From: JAPOQD01 sp964620555
GTDB lineage: Bacteria > Pseudomonadota > Gammaproteobacteria > Pseudomonadales > Halieaceae
Direction: 5' to 3'
DNA: 64,000 nt
NCBI GenBank assembly: GCA_964620555.1
Contig: CAZUGZ010000005.1
Span: 1-64,000, forward strand
The translations under genes and the position numbers were made by a program. Below, one piece after another: positions 41,974 to 50,304 of this stretch. Positions within the stretch are counted from its first letter, which is position 1. Every line of letters starts with the position of its first letter. Below the pieces are notes generated by a model. The model ran no database searches and was not told the DNA's origin. It saw nothing but the letters and a program-made list of their open reading frames with translations.

Positions 41974-42092
41974 GCTATCCGGATCGAGGCGATTCCTAAC
42001 ATGTTGATATTCAAATAAATAGCGAGGTTTTTTTAAGGCTTGAACGGCGCGTTCTCAGGATCTGTATGTGGGTCAGTCCCGAGATCCGCTGC

Positions 42093-43598
42093 TCATATCT
42101 GAAGGTAACTGGCCACCTGCGCGCGGTGGTCGCGCATAAGCCGGCTGGCGGCTTTGCCATCACCCTTCTTAATCGCGCGGATGATGCGCTCGTGGCTACG
42201 TACCAACACGGTCTTGTTGTCTATCAGTTTCGTCAACTGCTTTTGGGTGGTGGGCCGGAACACTGTGGAGTTAATCACGATATCTATATACAGGCTGATC
42301 ACGCGGTTGCCGCTGGCCCGGCAGATCGCGCTGTGCAGTCTCGCCGCGGCCGCAAAAAACTCCTCTGATGTGTCTACCGCAGATTCGGCCTCGAGTGCCA
42401 ATTCCATTTCGGCGATCTGTTCTTCCGTTGCGCGACTGGCGGCCAGCTCTGCGGCGTAGGTATCCAGCGCTACGCGTGCTTCATAGACCTGGTCGAAGGG
42501 GAGGTTGGCCTGATCCAGGAAATGGGCTGCGGCTTCGATGGTATTGGTGGGGTCAGCTTTGGCGACAATCAGCCCGCCATCCCGGCCCTTGCGGCTCTGG
42601 GAGACACCGATGAGTTCAAGAATGCGCGAGGCTTCGCGAAAGATTGAGCGGCTTACGCCGTACTTCTTGATCAGCTCTACCTCGGAGCCGAGGCGGTCTC
42701 CAATCTGCAGGCCCTTTTCGTCTATGTCGCCCTTTATCTGGTAGATCAGCGCCTGCGCAGATTTTTTCCGCCCGGAGTCGAACCACTGGGGATAGATGGT
42801 CCTTTTTTCCTGGTCAAGGAGGTTTTCCGCTGCCATGACTTTTTCCGGCAATGAAAGGTAAGCGTCAACCTGTTTTACCGCCTCTACCTCATCGTTGGCG
42901 ATAATCGCAGCAACCAGCTTCTTTAGAATTTTCTCGCCTTTTGATGCGCTTTTTTCCAGCGACGCCCTGGAGAGTTGTTCAAGGTTGGCAAAATCGACCG
43001 CAACGTAGTCCAGAGGAGCAATAGACAGGGCCAGGACCGCGTTACCGCTGATCCGGCCAATCTCGTGAATCAGTCGCATATGCGCCATCACCTCTTCCAC
43101 AAGGCTCCCAGTGGGCTGAACGGATTCTTGCAGCAGTGCCTGCAGGTGGGGAACGACATCCTCTGTAAGTCTCATAGTGGCCATACGTACAGTGAGTCGT
43201 TGCAATCTGCGCCGCGCCTCGACAACCTCTTCGAAGGAGATGTCAGTAAGGTCGAAGTAATCCCGCAAAATGTTGACGACCGCCTTCTGGGAGGGCTTGG
43301 CAACCACGAGGCCACCGCTGGGGCCCCTTGTTGTTCTGGCCAATCCCTGCCACTCCAGTATGCGCAATGCCTCCCTGAAAGTGTCACGGCTTACGCCGTA
43401 GTGTTTCAACAAATCGGGCTCGCGGCCGATAAAGTCTCCTTCCTCCAGGCCCTGTTCCATGATATCCCGCGCGATCTGGCGGGCGATGCCATGGGACAGC
43501 TTCTGTTTGGTTGGCTTGAGGGCTGCTGTCACATAATCACCCGCTTCGGAGGCCAGCATCTTGCGAGGAGGGGCCGAACGTTTTTTTGTTTTCGACAT
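42093..43598 (-). CDS. Tandem GntR/FadR-type regulator (two wHTH-FCD units in one chain)
   Basis: A 501-aa regulator, twice the usual FadR-family length. Unit 1: wHTH at about 35-105 (GREPDLLKHYGVSRDTFREA), with FCD ligand domain about 115-245. Unit 2: wHTH at about 285-355 (GSEVELIKKYGVSRSIFREA), with FCD domain about 370-495 (HSAICRASGNRVI). The two recognition helices are nearly alike, so one chain could bind a palindrome as an internal dimer. It is the only FadR-type regulator in the window and the best candidate to read the AGTATACT sites; a related site lies 18 bases before its start, suggesting autoregulation. FCD domains often bind carboxylates or acyl-CoAs. Confidence 0.9.
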   Translation of the reverse strand: MSKTKKRSAPPRKMLASEAGDYVTAALKPTKQKLSHGIARQIARDIMEQGLEEGDFIGREPDLLKHYGVSRDTFREALRILEWQGLARTTRGPSGGLVVAKPSQKAVVNILRDYFDLTDISFEEVVEARRRLQRLTVRMATMRLTEDVVPHLQALLQESVQPTGSLVEEVMAHMRLIHEIGRISGNAVLALSIAPLDYVAVDFANLEQLSRASLEKSASKGEKILKKLVAAIIANDEVEAVKQVDAYLSLPEKVMAAENLLDQEKRTIYPQWFDSGRKKSAQALIYQIKGDIDEKGLQIGDRLGSEVELIKKYGVSRSIFREASRILELIGVSQSRKGRDGGLIVAKADPTNTIEAAAHFLDQANLPFDQVYEARVALDTYAAELAASRATEEQIAEMELALEAESAVDTSEEFFAAAARLHSAICRASGNRVISLYIDIVINSTVFRPTTQKQLTKLIDNKTVLVRSHERIIRAIKKGDGKAASRLMRDHRAQVASYLQI

Positions 43599-43614
43599 TG
43601 CCTAACTTTTCCTA

Positions 43615-43624
43615 TAGTACACTA
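43615..43624. promoter_or_regulatory. AGTATACT-type site 8 (AGTACACT variant)
   Basis: CCTATAGTACACTAATAAAA with core GTACAC 43617-43622, between the divergent GntR gene and the DUF35/aldolase operon. One mismatch from the consensus; the flanks match other sites well. Confidence 0.5.
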
Positions 43625-43668
43625 ATAAAAGCTTGGTCCAAGCAAGTGAGACAGGCAGGAACAGACAG

Positions 43669-44079
43669 ATGATCCGGACTCTACCGGTAGTGAATGACGA
43701 TGATGCCCTCTTCTGGACGGGTGGTGCTGACGGCAAGCTCCACTTTCCCAAGTGTAGTGACTGTGGGTATATTGTGCATCCTCCCTCGCCCGTGTGTCCA
43801 CAATGCCTTGGTAGGGAACTAATGCCGGTAGCGGTCTCGGGTATGGGCACGGTAGAAACCTATACCCTCAACCACCACCCCTGGATGCCGGATATGCAGG
43901 TGCCGTTTGCCATCGCGATCGTTACCCTGGATGAGCAGGATGACCTGCGCCTGATGACCAATATCGTCAACACGCCACCTGAAACCGTGGAAATCGGTAT
44001 GCGGGTGAAGGTGCTATTCGAAACCTGCGAAGACGACATCTACCTTCCCCTGTTTGAACCCCTGCAGGTGGCATCATGA
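43669..44079 (+). CDS. DUF35 Zn-ribbon/OB-fold protein (aldolase partner)
   Basis: A 136-aa protein. The rubredoxin-like zinc ribbon CSDCGYIVHPPSPVCPQC (two CxxC pairs, about residues 31-50) is followed by an OB-fold with GMGTVETYTLNHHPW and VKVLFE. DUF35 proteins pair with thiolase-fold enzymes; in actinobacterial and proteobacterial steroid side-chain degradation a DUF35 domain is required by the Ltp2-type aldolase. ATG 43669 is chosen (AGGA upstream) over 43633. The stop overlaps the ATG of the Ltp2-like gene (ATGA), supporting a complex. It heads an operon with four ACADs. Confidence 0.9.
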   Translation: MIRTLPVVNDDDALFWTGGADGKLHFPKCSDCGYIVHPPSPVCPQCLGRELMPVAVSGMGTVETYTLNHHPWMPDMQVPFAIAIVTLDEQDDLRLMTNIVNTPPETVEIGMRVKVLFETCEDDIYLPLFEPLQVAS

Positions 44080-45248
44080 GGTTTGGCGAAAAGCAGACCG
44101 CCATAACCGGCACCGGCCAGTCTGTCGTGGGTCGGCGCCTGGGCCGCAGTGGCCTGGATCTCGCGGTGGACGCCTGTCTGGCCGCTGTTGAAGATGCGGG
44201 CCTGGAGGTGGAGGCAATCGATGGCCTGTCCACCTGGCCCGGTTTCGCCGAGCAGCCTCCCGGGTTTTCACCCGTGGGAGCCCCGGAACTCAAGGAGGCC
44301 CTGTATCTCAACCTGAACTGGTATGCCGGTACCTCCGAAGCGCCGGGGCAGCTCGGCAGCATTTTCAATGCCATTGGCGCCATCGCTGCCGGATTTTGTC
44401 GCCATGTGCTGTGTTTTCGCGTATTGACGGAATCTTCCGCCGCGGGCAAGGCCAGTGTCATGGGGCAGGGGGAGCGCATCGATGGCTGGTCCAAGCATAT
44501 GGTACCCTTCAATGCTTTTTCAGCAGCGAACTGGACTGCGCTGTTCGCGCAAAAGCATTTCCACCGCTACGGAACAACCCGGGAGCAACTCGCTCAGATC
44601 GCAATCAATGGCAGAAGGAACGCTGCGCTCTATCCCAAGGCCATTTACAAAGAACCGCTTAGCCTGGACGAGTACATGGGAGCGAGGATGATCTCGTCGC
44701 CACTGTGCCTCTACGACTGCGATATTCCCATCGACGGCGCGACCGCGGTTGTTGTGTCGCGCATAGACGCGGCGTATGACCTGCGGCGCCCGCCGCTGCG
44801 CATTGAAGCAGTGGGTTCAGCACACAAGAGTCGCTATTCCTGGTTCCAGTTTGACGACCTCGCCACACAGGCGCTCAGGGACGCCTCGAAGATGATGTGG
44901 GACCGGACCGAGCTCAAGCCGGCCGATGTGGATGTGGCCGAGTTGTACGACGGCTTCAGCTTTATCTGCCTGGATTGGCTGGAGCAACTGGGTTTCTGCC
45001 CGGTGGGCGAGGGCGGCTGCTACATCGAGGATGGCAGCAGAATCGCGCTGGATGGTGAATTGCCTCTCAATACCAATGGCGGCCACCTGTCTGCCGGTCG
45101 CACCCATGGGTTCGGCCTGTTACACGAGGCCTGCGTCCAGCTGTGGGGCAAAGGTGGCGAGCGCCAGGTGGCTAACGGGCCGGAGGTGGCCGCTGTGGCC
45201 GCCGGGGGTGGCCCGCTTGCCGGCTGCATGCTGCTGACCAGAACCTGA
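44076..45248 (+). CDS. Thiolase-fold lipid-transfer-protein-like enzyme (Ltp2-type retro-aldolase candidate)
   Basis: A 390-aa thiolase superfamily protein. SIFNAIGAIAAGFCRHVLCFRV is the region that carries the nucleophilic Cys in true thiolases, and no Cys sits in the standard context. ELYDGFSF supplies the Tyr of Ltp2-like aldolases, TNGGHLSAGRTHGFGLLHEA holds the conserved His, and AAGGGPLAGCMLL ends the fold. With a DUF35 partner four bases upstream it most likely cleaves a tertiary beta-hydroxyacyl-CoA to a ketone plus acetyl- or propionyl-CoA. ACAD genes follow, consistent with dehydrogenation before hydration and cleavage. Confidence 0.87.
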   Translation: MRFGEKQTAITGTGQSVVGRRLGRSGLDLAVDACLAAVEDAGLEVEAIDGLSTWPGFAEQPPGFSPVGAPELKEALYLNLNWYAGTSEAPGQLGSIFNAIGAIAAGFCRHVLCFRVLTESSAAGKASVMGQGERIDGWSKHMVPFNAFSAANWTALFAQKHFHRYGTTREQLAQIAINGRRNAALYPKAIYKEPLSLDEYMGARMISSPLCLYDCDIPIDGATAVVVSRIDAAYDLRRPPLRIEAVGSAHKSRYSWFQFDDLATQALRDASKMMWDRTELKPADVDVAELYDGFSFICLDWLEQLGFCPVGEGGCYIEDGSRIALDGELPLNTNGGHLSAGRTHGFGLLHEACVQLWGKGGERQVANGPEVAAVAAGGGPLAGCMLLTRT

Positions 45249-45264
45249 AATAGGAATCAACACA

Positions 45265-46428
45265 GTGGATCTGAATTTAAGCGAGGCGTATCGCGACTTC
45301 CAGGAAGACGTAGAGAGCTTCCTGGCTAACAACTGGCAGAAAGAGTTCGCGCGGGACTCCGGGTCGCTCGCTGACTTTCGCAGGAAAGCCACCGAAGCAG
45401 GCTACCTTTATCGAAACGTGCCTGAACAATACGGTGGTTCGGAGCAGGCCCCGGATGCACTGAAGGCGAAAATAATTGGCGAGTGTTTCGCCCGTGTCCG
45501 GGCGCCGCGTGAGGTGCCAGGGAATGGCACGATGATGCTGGTGCCGACGCTGCTCGATTGCGGCAGCGAGGCACAGAAGCAGGCCTTTATTCCCAGAACC
45601 CTGACCGGGGAGTACCGCTGGGCCCAGGGGTACTCGGAGCCGGGCGCGGGCAGCGACCTGGCGTCACTGCGCACCCGGGGAGAACTAGTCGACGGCCAGT
45701 GGGTCATCAACGGCCAGAAAATCTGGACGACCCTGGCGCACCAGTGCACCCATATGTTCGCGTTGGTTCGCACGGAGCCCGAGGCGGGCAAGCACGCGGG
45801 TATCTCCTATCTGCTGCTGGAGCTGGACCAACCGGGTGTGACCATCCGGCCGCTCAAGCAGATCAATGGCGGCAATGAGTTCTGCGAGGTGTTCATGGAA
45901 GACGTCCGCACCCCGGCACACTGGATTGTGGGGGAGCGCGGGGAGGGCTGGAAGGTATCGAAAAGTACCCTGAAGTACGAACGCAACGCCGTGGGTTCTG
46001 CCAGCGCGACAGTGGAGATGTTCGACAAACTGGTGAAGCAGGCTCGGGAGACCGAACTGGATGGTCGCCCTGCCGTCGAGGACCCACTGGTGCGGGACCG
46101 CCTGGCGAGAGTGCAGGGGCGGGTCATGGCCCACCTGTGTGCCGGCTATTACCAACTCACCTGCGATGCCCGGGGCGTCGATGCGGGGGTGATCGGGCTA
46201 ATGAATAAGTTGAACACCACCCTTATCGGCCACGAGATTGCCGCTGCAGCCGCGGAGATCATCGGCGACAGCAACCTGCAGATGCCCGATTACCTGGCGG
46301 GTCGCCCCGGCGCGGAAAAATGGGTCAACCAGCAGTTGCTGTCCCTCGCGGCTGCCCTTGGCGGCGGGACCTCCAATATCAACCTGAACATTATCGCCGA
46401 GCGTGGCCTCGGGCTTCCCAGAGAATAG
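45265..46428 (+). CDS. Acyl-CoA dehydrogenase, FAD/alpha-type subunit
   Basis: A 387-aa ACAD with YSEPGAGSDLASLRTRGE, NGQKIWTTLAHQ, INGGNEFCEVF and the terminal LGGGTSNINLNIIAERGLGLP. The loop for the catalytic Glu reads IIGDSNLQMPD, without EYP-type Glu, so it should need the partner at 46432, which follows after three bases. A GTG start at 45265 with AGGAATCA upstream is used. This is the first of four consecutive ACAD genes. Confidence 0.9.
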   Translation: MDLNLSEAYRDFQEDVESFLANNWQKEFARDSGSLADFRRKATEAGYLYRNVPEQYGGSEQAPDALKAKIIGECFARVRAPREVPGNGTMMLVPTLLDCGSEAQKQAFIPRTLTGEYRWAQGYSEPGAGSDLASLRTRGELVDGQWVINGQKIWTTLAHQCTHMFALVRTEPEAGKHAGISYLLLELDQPGVTIRPLKQINGGNEFCEVFMEDVRTPAHWIVGERGEGWKVSKSTLKYERNAVGSASATVEMFDKLVKQARETELDGRPAVEDPLVRDRLARVQGRVMAHLCAGYYQLTCDARGVDAGVIGLMNKLNTTLIGHEIAAAAAEIIGDSNLQMPDYLAGRPGAEKWVNQQLLSLAAALGGGTSNINLNIIAERGLGLPRE

Positions 46429-46431
46429 CGC

Positions 46432-47490
46432 ATGGATTTTGATCTCAGCGAAGAGCAGAAGATGATCCGGGACTCCCTGGTCAATTGCTTTTCTGATTTG
46501 AACAGCGACGAGGCACTGGTACGGAAGTACGACAGGGAACCCGCGCTGGATTCAGAGCTGTGGCATGCGCAACTGGAGCTGGGGCTGACCGGGATTATGG
46601 TACCGGAGTCACAGGGGGGGCTTGGAATGAACCTGCTTACGCTTGCCGTGGTGGCTGAGGCGGCGGGTGCCTATGCCGTGGCGACCCCGCTGGAGTATCA
46701 GTGCCTGGCTGCCTGGACGATTGCCAACTCTGGTTTTCAGACTGTCGTCGACACCTGGCTGGAGCCGGTGCTGACCGGGAGCAAAGTTGCCACTCTGGCC
46801 CTGTCAGTGGACCGCGCTGTCGGTACCCTTTCAATCAGTGACGGACTGGTCACGGGCGAAGCGCACTTCTTGGCTTTTGCCGCAGAAGCCGATATAGCCC
46901 TGGTCGACCTGGGCAATGGCACAGTGGGCCTGGTCGAACTGGGCCAGGATACTGTGACCCTGCAGTCGATCGAGCCGCTGGACAGGTCGCGCCCCGTCTA
47001 TCACCTCCAACTGGAGAATGCGCCGGTCGCCGTGCTCCCGGACCTATCCGCAGGACGCTTGTTCGATGCCGCTATTATCCTGCATGCTGCCAGCGCCTTC
47101 GGCGCCGCCAAGCGTTGCCTGGATTTGTCGGTTGATTACGCCAAGGTACGGGAGCAGTTTGGCCGCTTGATTGGCAGCTTCCAGGCACTGAAACACCAGC
47201 TTGCCCACATGGCCCTCGACCTGGAGCCGTCACGGTTCCTGTTCTGGTACGCGGCCCATTGCTGGGATATCGAGACGGATGATGCTAGCCAGGTGGCCTC
47301 CCTGTGCAAGGCACATCTGGGTGAGGTTGCCGTTCGCACATGCCGGGCAGCGGTCGAGGCCCACGGGGGTATCGGTTTTACCTGGGAGTACCCGCTGCAT
47401 ATCTGGCTGAAACGCGCCATGGCAGACAGTGCCATTTACGGCACCCCAGCCAAACAGCGGGCGCGTAACGCCAGGCTGGCGGGCTGGTAA
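46432..47490 (+). CDS. Acyl-CoA dehydrogenase, catalytic-Glu (beta-type) subunit
   Basis: A 352-aa ACAD. HGGIGFTWEYPLHIWLKRA places Glu319 as the base, and KVREQFGRLIGSFQALKHQLAHM is the helix-bundle signature. The N-terminal ACAD_N/M FAD motif with EPGxGSD is replaced by a sequence lacking it. Such subunits form alpha2beta2 tetramers with a partner like 45265. Strong similarity to FadE27/FadE29-type proteins is expected from the HGGIGFTWE block. Confidence 0.9.
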   Translation: MDFDLSEEQKMIRDSLVNCFSDLNSDEALVRKYDREPALDSELWHAQLELGLTGIMVPESQGGLGMNLLTLAVVAEAAGAYAVATPLEYQCLAAWTIANSGFQTVVDTWLEPVLTGSKVATLALSVDRAVGTLSISDGLVTGEAHFLAFAAEADIALVDLGNGTVGLVELGQDTVTLQSIEPLDRSRPVYHLQLENAPVAVLPDLSAGRLFDAAIILHAASAFGAAKRCLDLSVDYAKVREQFGRLIGSFQALKHQLAHMALDLEPSRFLFWYAAHCWDIETDDASQVASLCKAHLGEVAVRTCRAAVEAHGGIGFTWEYPLHIWLKRAMADSAIYGTPAKQRARNARLAGW

Positions 47491-47512
47491 GTATCGATAG
47501 AGATCTTTCGCT

Positions 47513-48622
47513 ATGAATTTTGAATTTTCCCGGGAACAAATGACGTTGCAGGAAGAAATCCGGCGGCAGGTCAGTGGCGCCTGTCCTATCGAGCGCGTGA
47601 TGAAGGTCATGGACGGTGACTCGGGCGAACGCCTCGTCATCTGGCGCGAACTGGCCGAACTCGGTTACCAGGCCATCGCCATGCCGGAAGAGGCTGGAGG
47701 TTATGGGCTGGGCTACCTGGAACTGTGCCTGCTGGCGCAGGAACTGGGCCGCCATGTGGTGCCGATTCCGATGCTATCCTCCATCTACCTCGCCGCCGAG
47801 ACGCTGCTGCTCCATGGCCCCCGTGCACAGCGGGAAAAGCACCTGCCGTTGATCGCTTCTGGTGAGCGAGTGGCCACGCTTGCCTGGAGTGAGGCAGGAG
47901 GCCAGGTTAGCCGCGGGCAGATTGCCACTGTTTACTCGGACGGGAAGCTCAACGGAGAGAAGCTGCCTGTGGCGGACGCGGATATCGCCAATATTTTTGT
48001 GGTGCTCGCCAGCCGGGATGGCCTGCCGGGCTACTACCTTGTGGATGGTGCTGACGACACACTGGCGACCGAGCCGCTGGCAGTCATCGACGAGGCCTGG
48101 CCCCACGCCAGCGTGCAACTGCGCAATACGGCAGCGGAGCCCCTGGCCGAGGGCACTGCCGATGTGAGCGCGGTGTTCTATCGGGCCGCGGTGCTGGTTG
48201 CCTTTGAGCAGATCGGTGGTGCCCAGGCGTGCCTGCAGAGCGCCATTGAGTATGCCCATGAGCGCAAGGCCTTCGGGCGCAGCATTGCGTCGTTCCAGGC
48301 CATCAAGCATAAGCTGGCGGATATCTACGCGGCCACGGAACTGGCACTGTCTCATGCCTACTATGCGGCCTGGGCACTTCAACACACTGATGTTTCTCTG
48401 CACCGTGCGGCGGCGGGTGCCCGCATTGCCGCGACAAGGGCCTACGAACTAGCCAGTGCGGAGATGATCCAGGTATTCGGCGGTATGGGCTATACCTGGG
48501 AAAGTCATTGCCACCTCTACTACAAGCGATCTCGCATGCTGGCACTCGCGCTGGACAGTGAGCCCACCTGGCAGAAGAGGCTGGTAGAGGAACTGAGAGC
48601 AGAAGCAGAGGTGGTCGCCTGA
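47513..48622 (+). CDS. Acyl-CoA dehydrogenase, catalytic-Glu (beta-type) subunit
   Basis: A 369-aa ACAD. FGGMGYTWESHCHLYYKRS places Glu330 at the base position, and HERKAFGRSIASFQAIKHKLADIY is typical. No EPGxGSD motif is present (TLAWSEAGGQVS stands there), so it should be the partner-dependent subunit. The complementary alpha subunit at 48625 starts two bases after its stop. The loop departs from the common EYP/EHP (ESHCH), which may reflect a different substrate pocket. Confidence 0.9.
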   Translation: MNFEFSREQMTLQEEIRRQVSGACPIERVMKVMDGDSGERLVIWRELAELGYQAIAMPEEAGGYGLGYLELCLLAQELGRHVVPIPMLSSIYLAAETLLLHGPRAQREKHLPLIASGERVATLAWSEAGGQVSRGQIATVYSDGKLNGEKLPVADADIANIFVVLASRDGLPGYYLVDGADDTLATEPLAVIDEAWPHASVQLRNTAAEPLAEGTADVSAVFYRAAVLVAFEQIGGAQACLQSAIEYAHERKAFGRSIASFQAIKHKLADIYAATELALSHAYYAAWALQHTDVSLHRAAAGARIAATRAYELASAEMIQVFGGMGYTWESHCHLYYKRSRMLALALDSEPTWQKRLVEELRAEAEVVA

Positions 48623-48624
48623 GT

Positions 48625-49839
48625 ATGGATTTCAACGACTCTCCCAAAGAACGCGAATTCAGAAAAAATGTAAAGGCATGGCTGGCTGAGAATACCCAGG
48701 AATTCCATATGCTGGATTATGACGCCATGTCTGACGAGGAAGAGGTGGCTCTTTGCCGGCGCTGGGTGGCGCGCAAGGCGGAGGCGGGCTATGCAACGAT
48801 GCGCCTGCCGCGCGCCTATGGCGGCATGGATGCCACGCCGATGCAGTGCGTGATCTACGCCCAGGAAGAGGCCCGCTATAACCTGCCCTTCAATTATTTC
48901 GGTATTACCTTCGGAATGGCCGTGCCGACCATGCTCACCTTTGCTTCCGATGAGCACAAGGCTGCCCTGCTGCCGAAAGTGCTCAGCGGGGAGCACATCT
49001 GGTGCCAGCTCTTCTCCGAGCCTTCAGCAGGTTCCGACCTCGCCAACCTGCGCACCAGGGCGGTGGAAGAAGGCGATGACTGGATCATCAATGGGCAGAA
49101 GGTGTGGACCACCGGCGGGCACCTGGCGGACTACGGCATTCTACTGGCCCGCTCGAATCCGGAGTTGCCCAAGCATAAAGGACTCACCTACTTTTTCCTC
49201 GATATGAAATCCCCCGGTGTGGAGGTGCGGCCCATCACCCAGATCGACGGCGGTGCGGAATTCAACGAAGTGTATTTCAACGACGTGCGGATTCCCGACT
49301 GCCAACGTCTTGGCGAGGTAGGGGAGGGATGGAAGGTGGCCATGACCACCCTGATGTTCGAGCGTCAGGCTGCGGGAGAGCAGTCCCTGGGTTTGATCGA
49401 CTTCGAGGACCTGTTCCAGGCGGTGCTTGGTATGTCCCGGGACGGCCGACCCGCAATAGAAGACAGCCAGACCCGGGAGCAAATTGTCGACTGGTACCTG
49501 ATCAGGGAGGGGCTAAAGTACTTCGGCTACCGCCAGTTGACGGTTTTGAGTTCCGGCGGTACGCCCGGCCCGGAGGCGGCCATGGGCAAATTACTGGAAG
49601 CCCGCGGTGCCCAGGTTGCCGCGCGCTTCGCCACGGATCTCATGGGCTATGAAGGTATTATCAAAGACCCTGCCATGGCACCCCGTGGCGGTGCGCATCA
49701 GTCCTCGGTATTGCAGGCACCCGGCATCCGTATTGCCGGTGGTACCGATGAAATCCTGCGCAACACCTTGGCGGAAAAAGTGCTCGGCCTGCCTCCCGAA
49801 CCGCGCAGTGAAAAGAACCTGCCATTCAACCAGACATAA
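48625..49839 (+). CDS. Acyl-CoA dehydrogenase, FAD/alpha-type subunit
   Basis: A 404-aa ACAD: LFSEPSAGSDLANLRTRA, NGQKVWTTGGHLADY, QIDGGAEFNEVYF, FERQAAGEQ and the final AGGTDEILRNTLAEKVLGLP. The catalytic-base loop reads DLMGYEGIIKDP, without a normal Glu context, so pairing with 47513 is expected. It is the last intact gene of the operon; relics of a FAD oxidoreductase and a P450 follow on the opposite strand. Confidence 0.9.
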   Translation: MDFNDSPKEREFRKNVKAWLAENTQEFHMLDYDAMSDEEEVALCRRWVARKAEAGYATMRLPRAYGGMDATPMQCVIYAQEEARYNLPFNYFGITFGMAVPTMLTFASDEHKAALLPKVLSGEHIWCQLFSEPSAGSDLANLRTRAVEEGDDWIINGQKVWTTGGHLADYGILLARSNPELPKHKGLTYFFLDMKSPGVEVRPITQIDGGAEFNEVYFNDVRIPDCQRLGEVGEGWKVAMTTLMFERQAAGEQSLGLIDFEDLFQAVLGMSRDGRPAIEDSQTREQIVDWYLIREGLKYFGYRQLTVLSSGGTPGPEAAMGKLLEARGAQVAARFATDLMGYEGIIKDPAMAPRGGAHQSSVLQAPGIRIAGGTDEILRNTLAEKVLGLPPEPRSEKNLPFNQT

Positions 49840-49907
49840 TTTTTCGGCAAACCTCAGGATGTCGGCGCTTACCATCTTGAATGGAAGGCGCTCGAGCCCT
49901 ACTGCTG

Positions 49908-50012
49908 TTACGTGGTCTGTTCTTGTAATGTTCGCCATGCTGCGTCCCAGGCCGCATTCCTAAAGGGCTTGGCCTAAGAATCCGGGTTGGCAATGGAGAT
50001 ACGCCCCAATTC
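49908..50012 (-). pseudogene. C-terminal relic of a FAD oxidoreductase like the gene at 54176
   Basis: On the minus strand GRISIANPDS, a TAG stop, then AKPFRNAAWDAAWRTLQEQT correspond to the end of the gene at 54176 (GRISIANSDSEAKPFMNAAW onward). The fragment keeps about 33 codons with one internal stop. It abuts a P450 N-terminal fragment (50017), which points to a deletion fusing two genes. Confidence 0.8.
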
Positions 50013-50016
50013 CTAT

Positions 50017-50220
50017 TCACTCTGTGCTACTACCGTGTGAGTAGTTACCTGCCATGAAGTCCTCGTTGTTGTAGATCTCGACGCAAGCTTCGTAGGTCAG
50101 TACTTCCAGGCCGCGCGCTGAACGTGCGAGTGGCGTTTGCTCGCGAGTGGCATCGATTGCGGCAATCGGGTCGCGCTGGGATTCTGGGGAAAACGGGTCG
50201 AGTTCGGGCAGGTGATCCAT
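50017..50220 (-). pseudogene. Cytochrome P450 N-terminal relic
   Basis: From ATG 50220 about 67 codons read MDHLPELDPFSPESQRDPIA, then ARSARGLEVLTYEACVEIYN, like the N-terminus of bacterial P450s where the first strands pass into the region before helix B. The frame then stops, and no I-helix, ExxR or heme loop follows. A GTATACC palindrome (site 9) sits 30 bases upstream. The P450 assignment from this short N-terminus is moderate. Confidence 0.6.
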
Positions 50221-50248
50221 GCTTGCGACACGGTTGTCGATTGTGGAT

Positions 50249-50258
50249 TGGTATACCA
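50249..50258. promoter_or_regulatory. AGTATACT-type palindrome, site 9 (GGTATACC)
   Basis: GATTGGTATACCATATAATG, core 50251-50256, a perfect GGTATACC palindrome between the P450 relic (minus) and the kinase-like gene (plus, ATG 50305, 48 bases away). It is retained although one of the flanking genes is broken. Confidence 0.55.
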
Positions 50259-50304
50259 TATAATGTACTGTCGCAGCGCACTTTTCCGGTGCCGAAAGAG
50301 AGCA

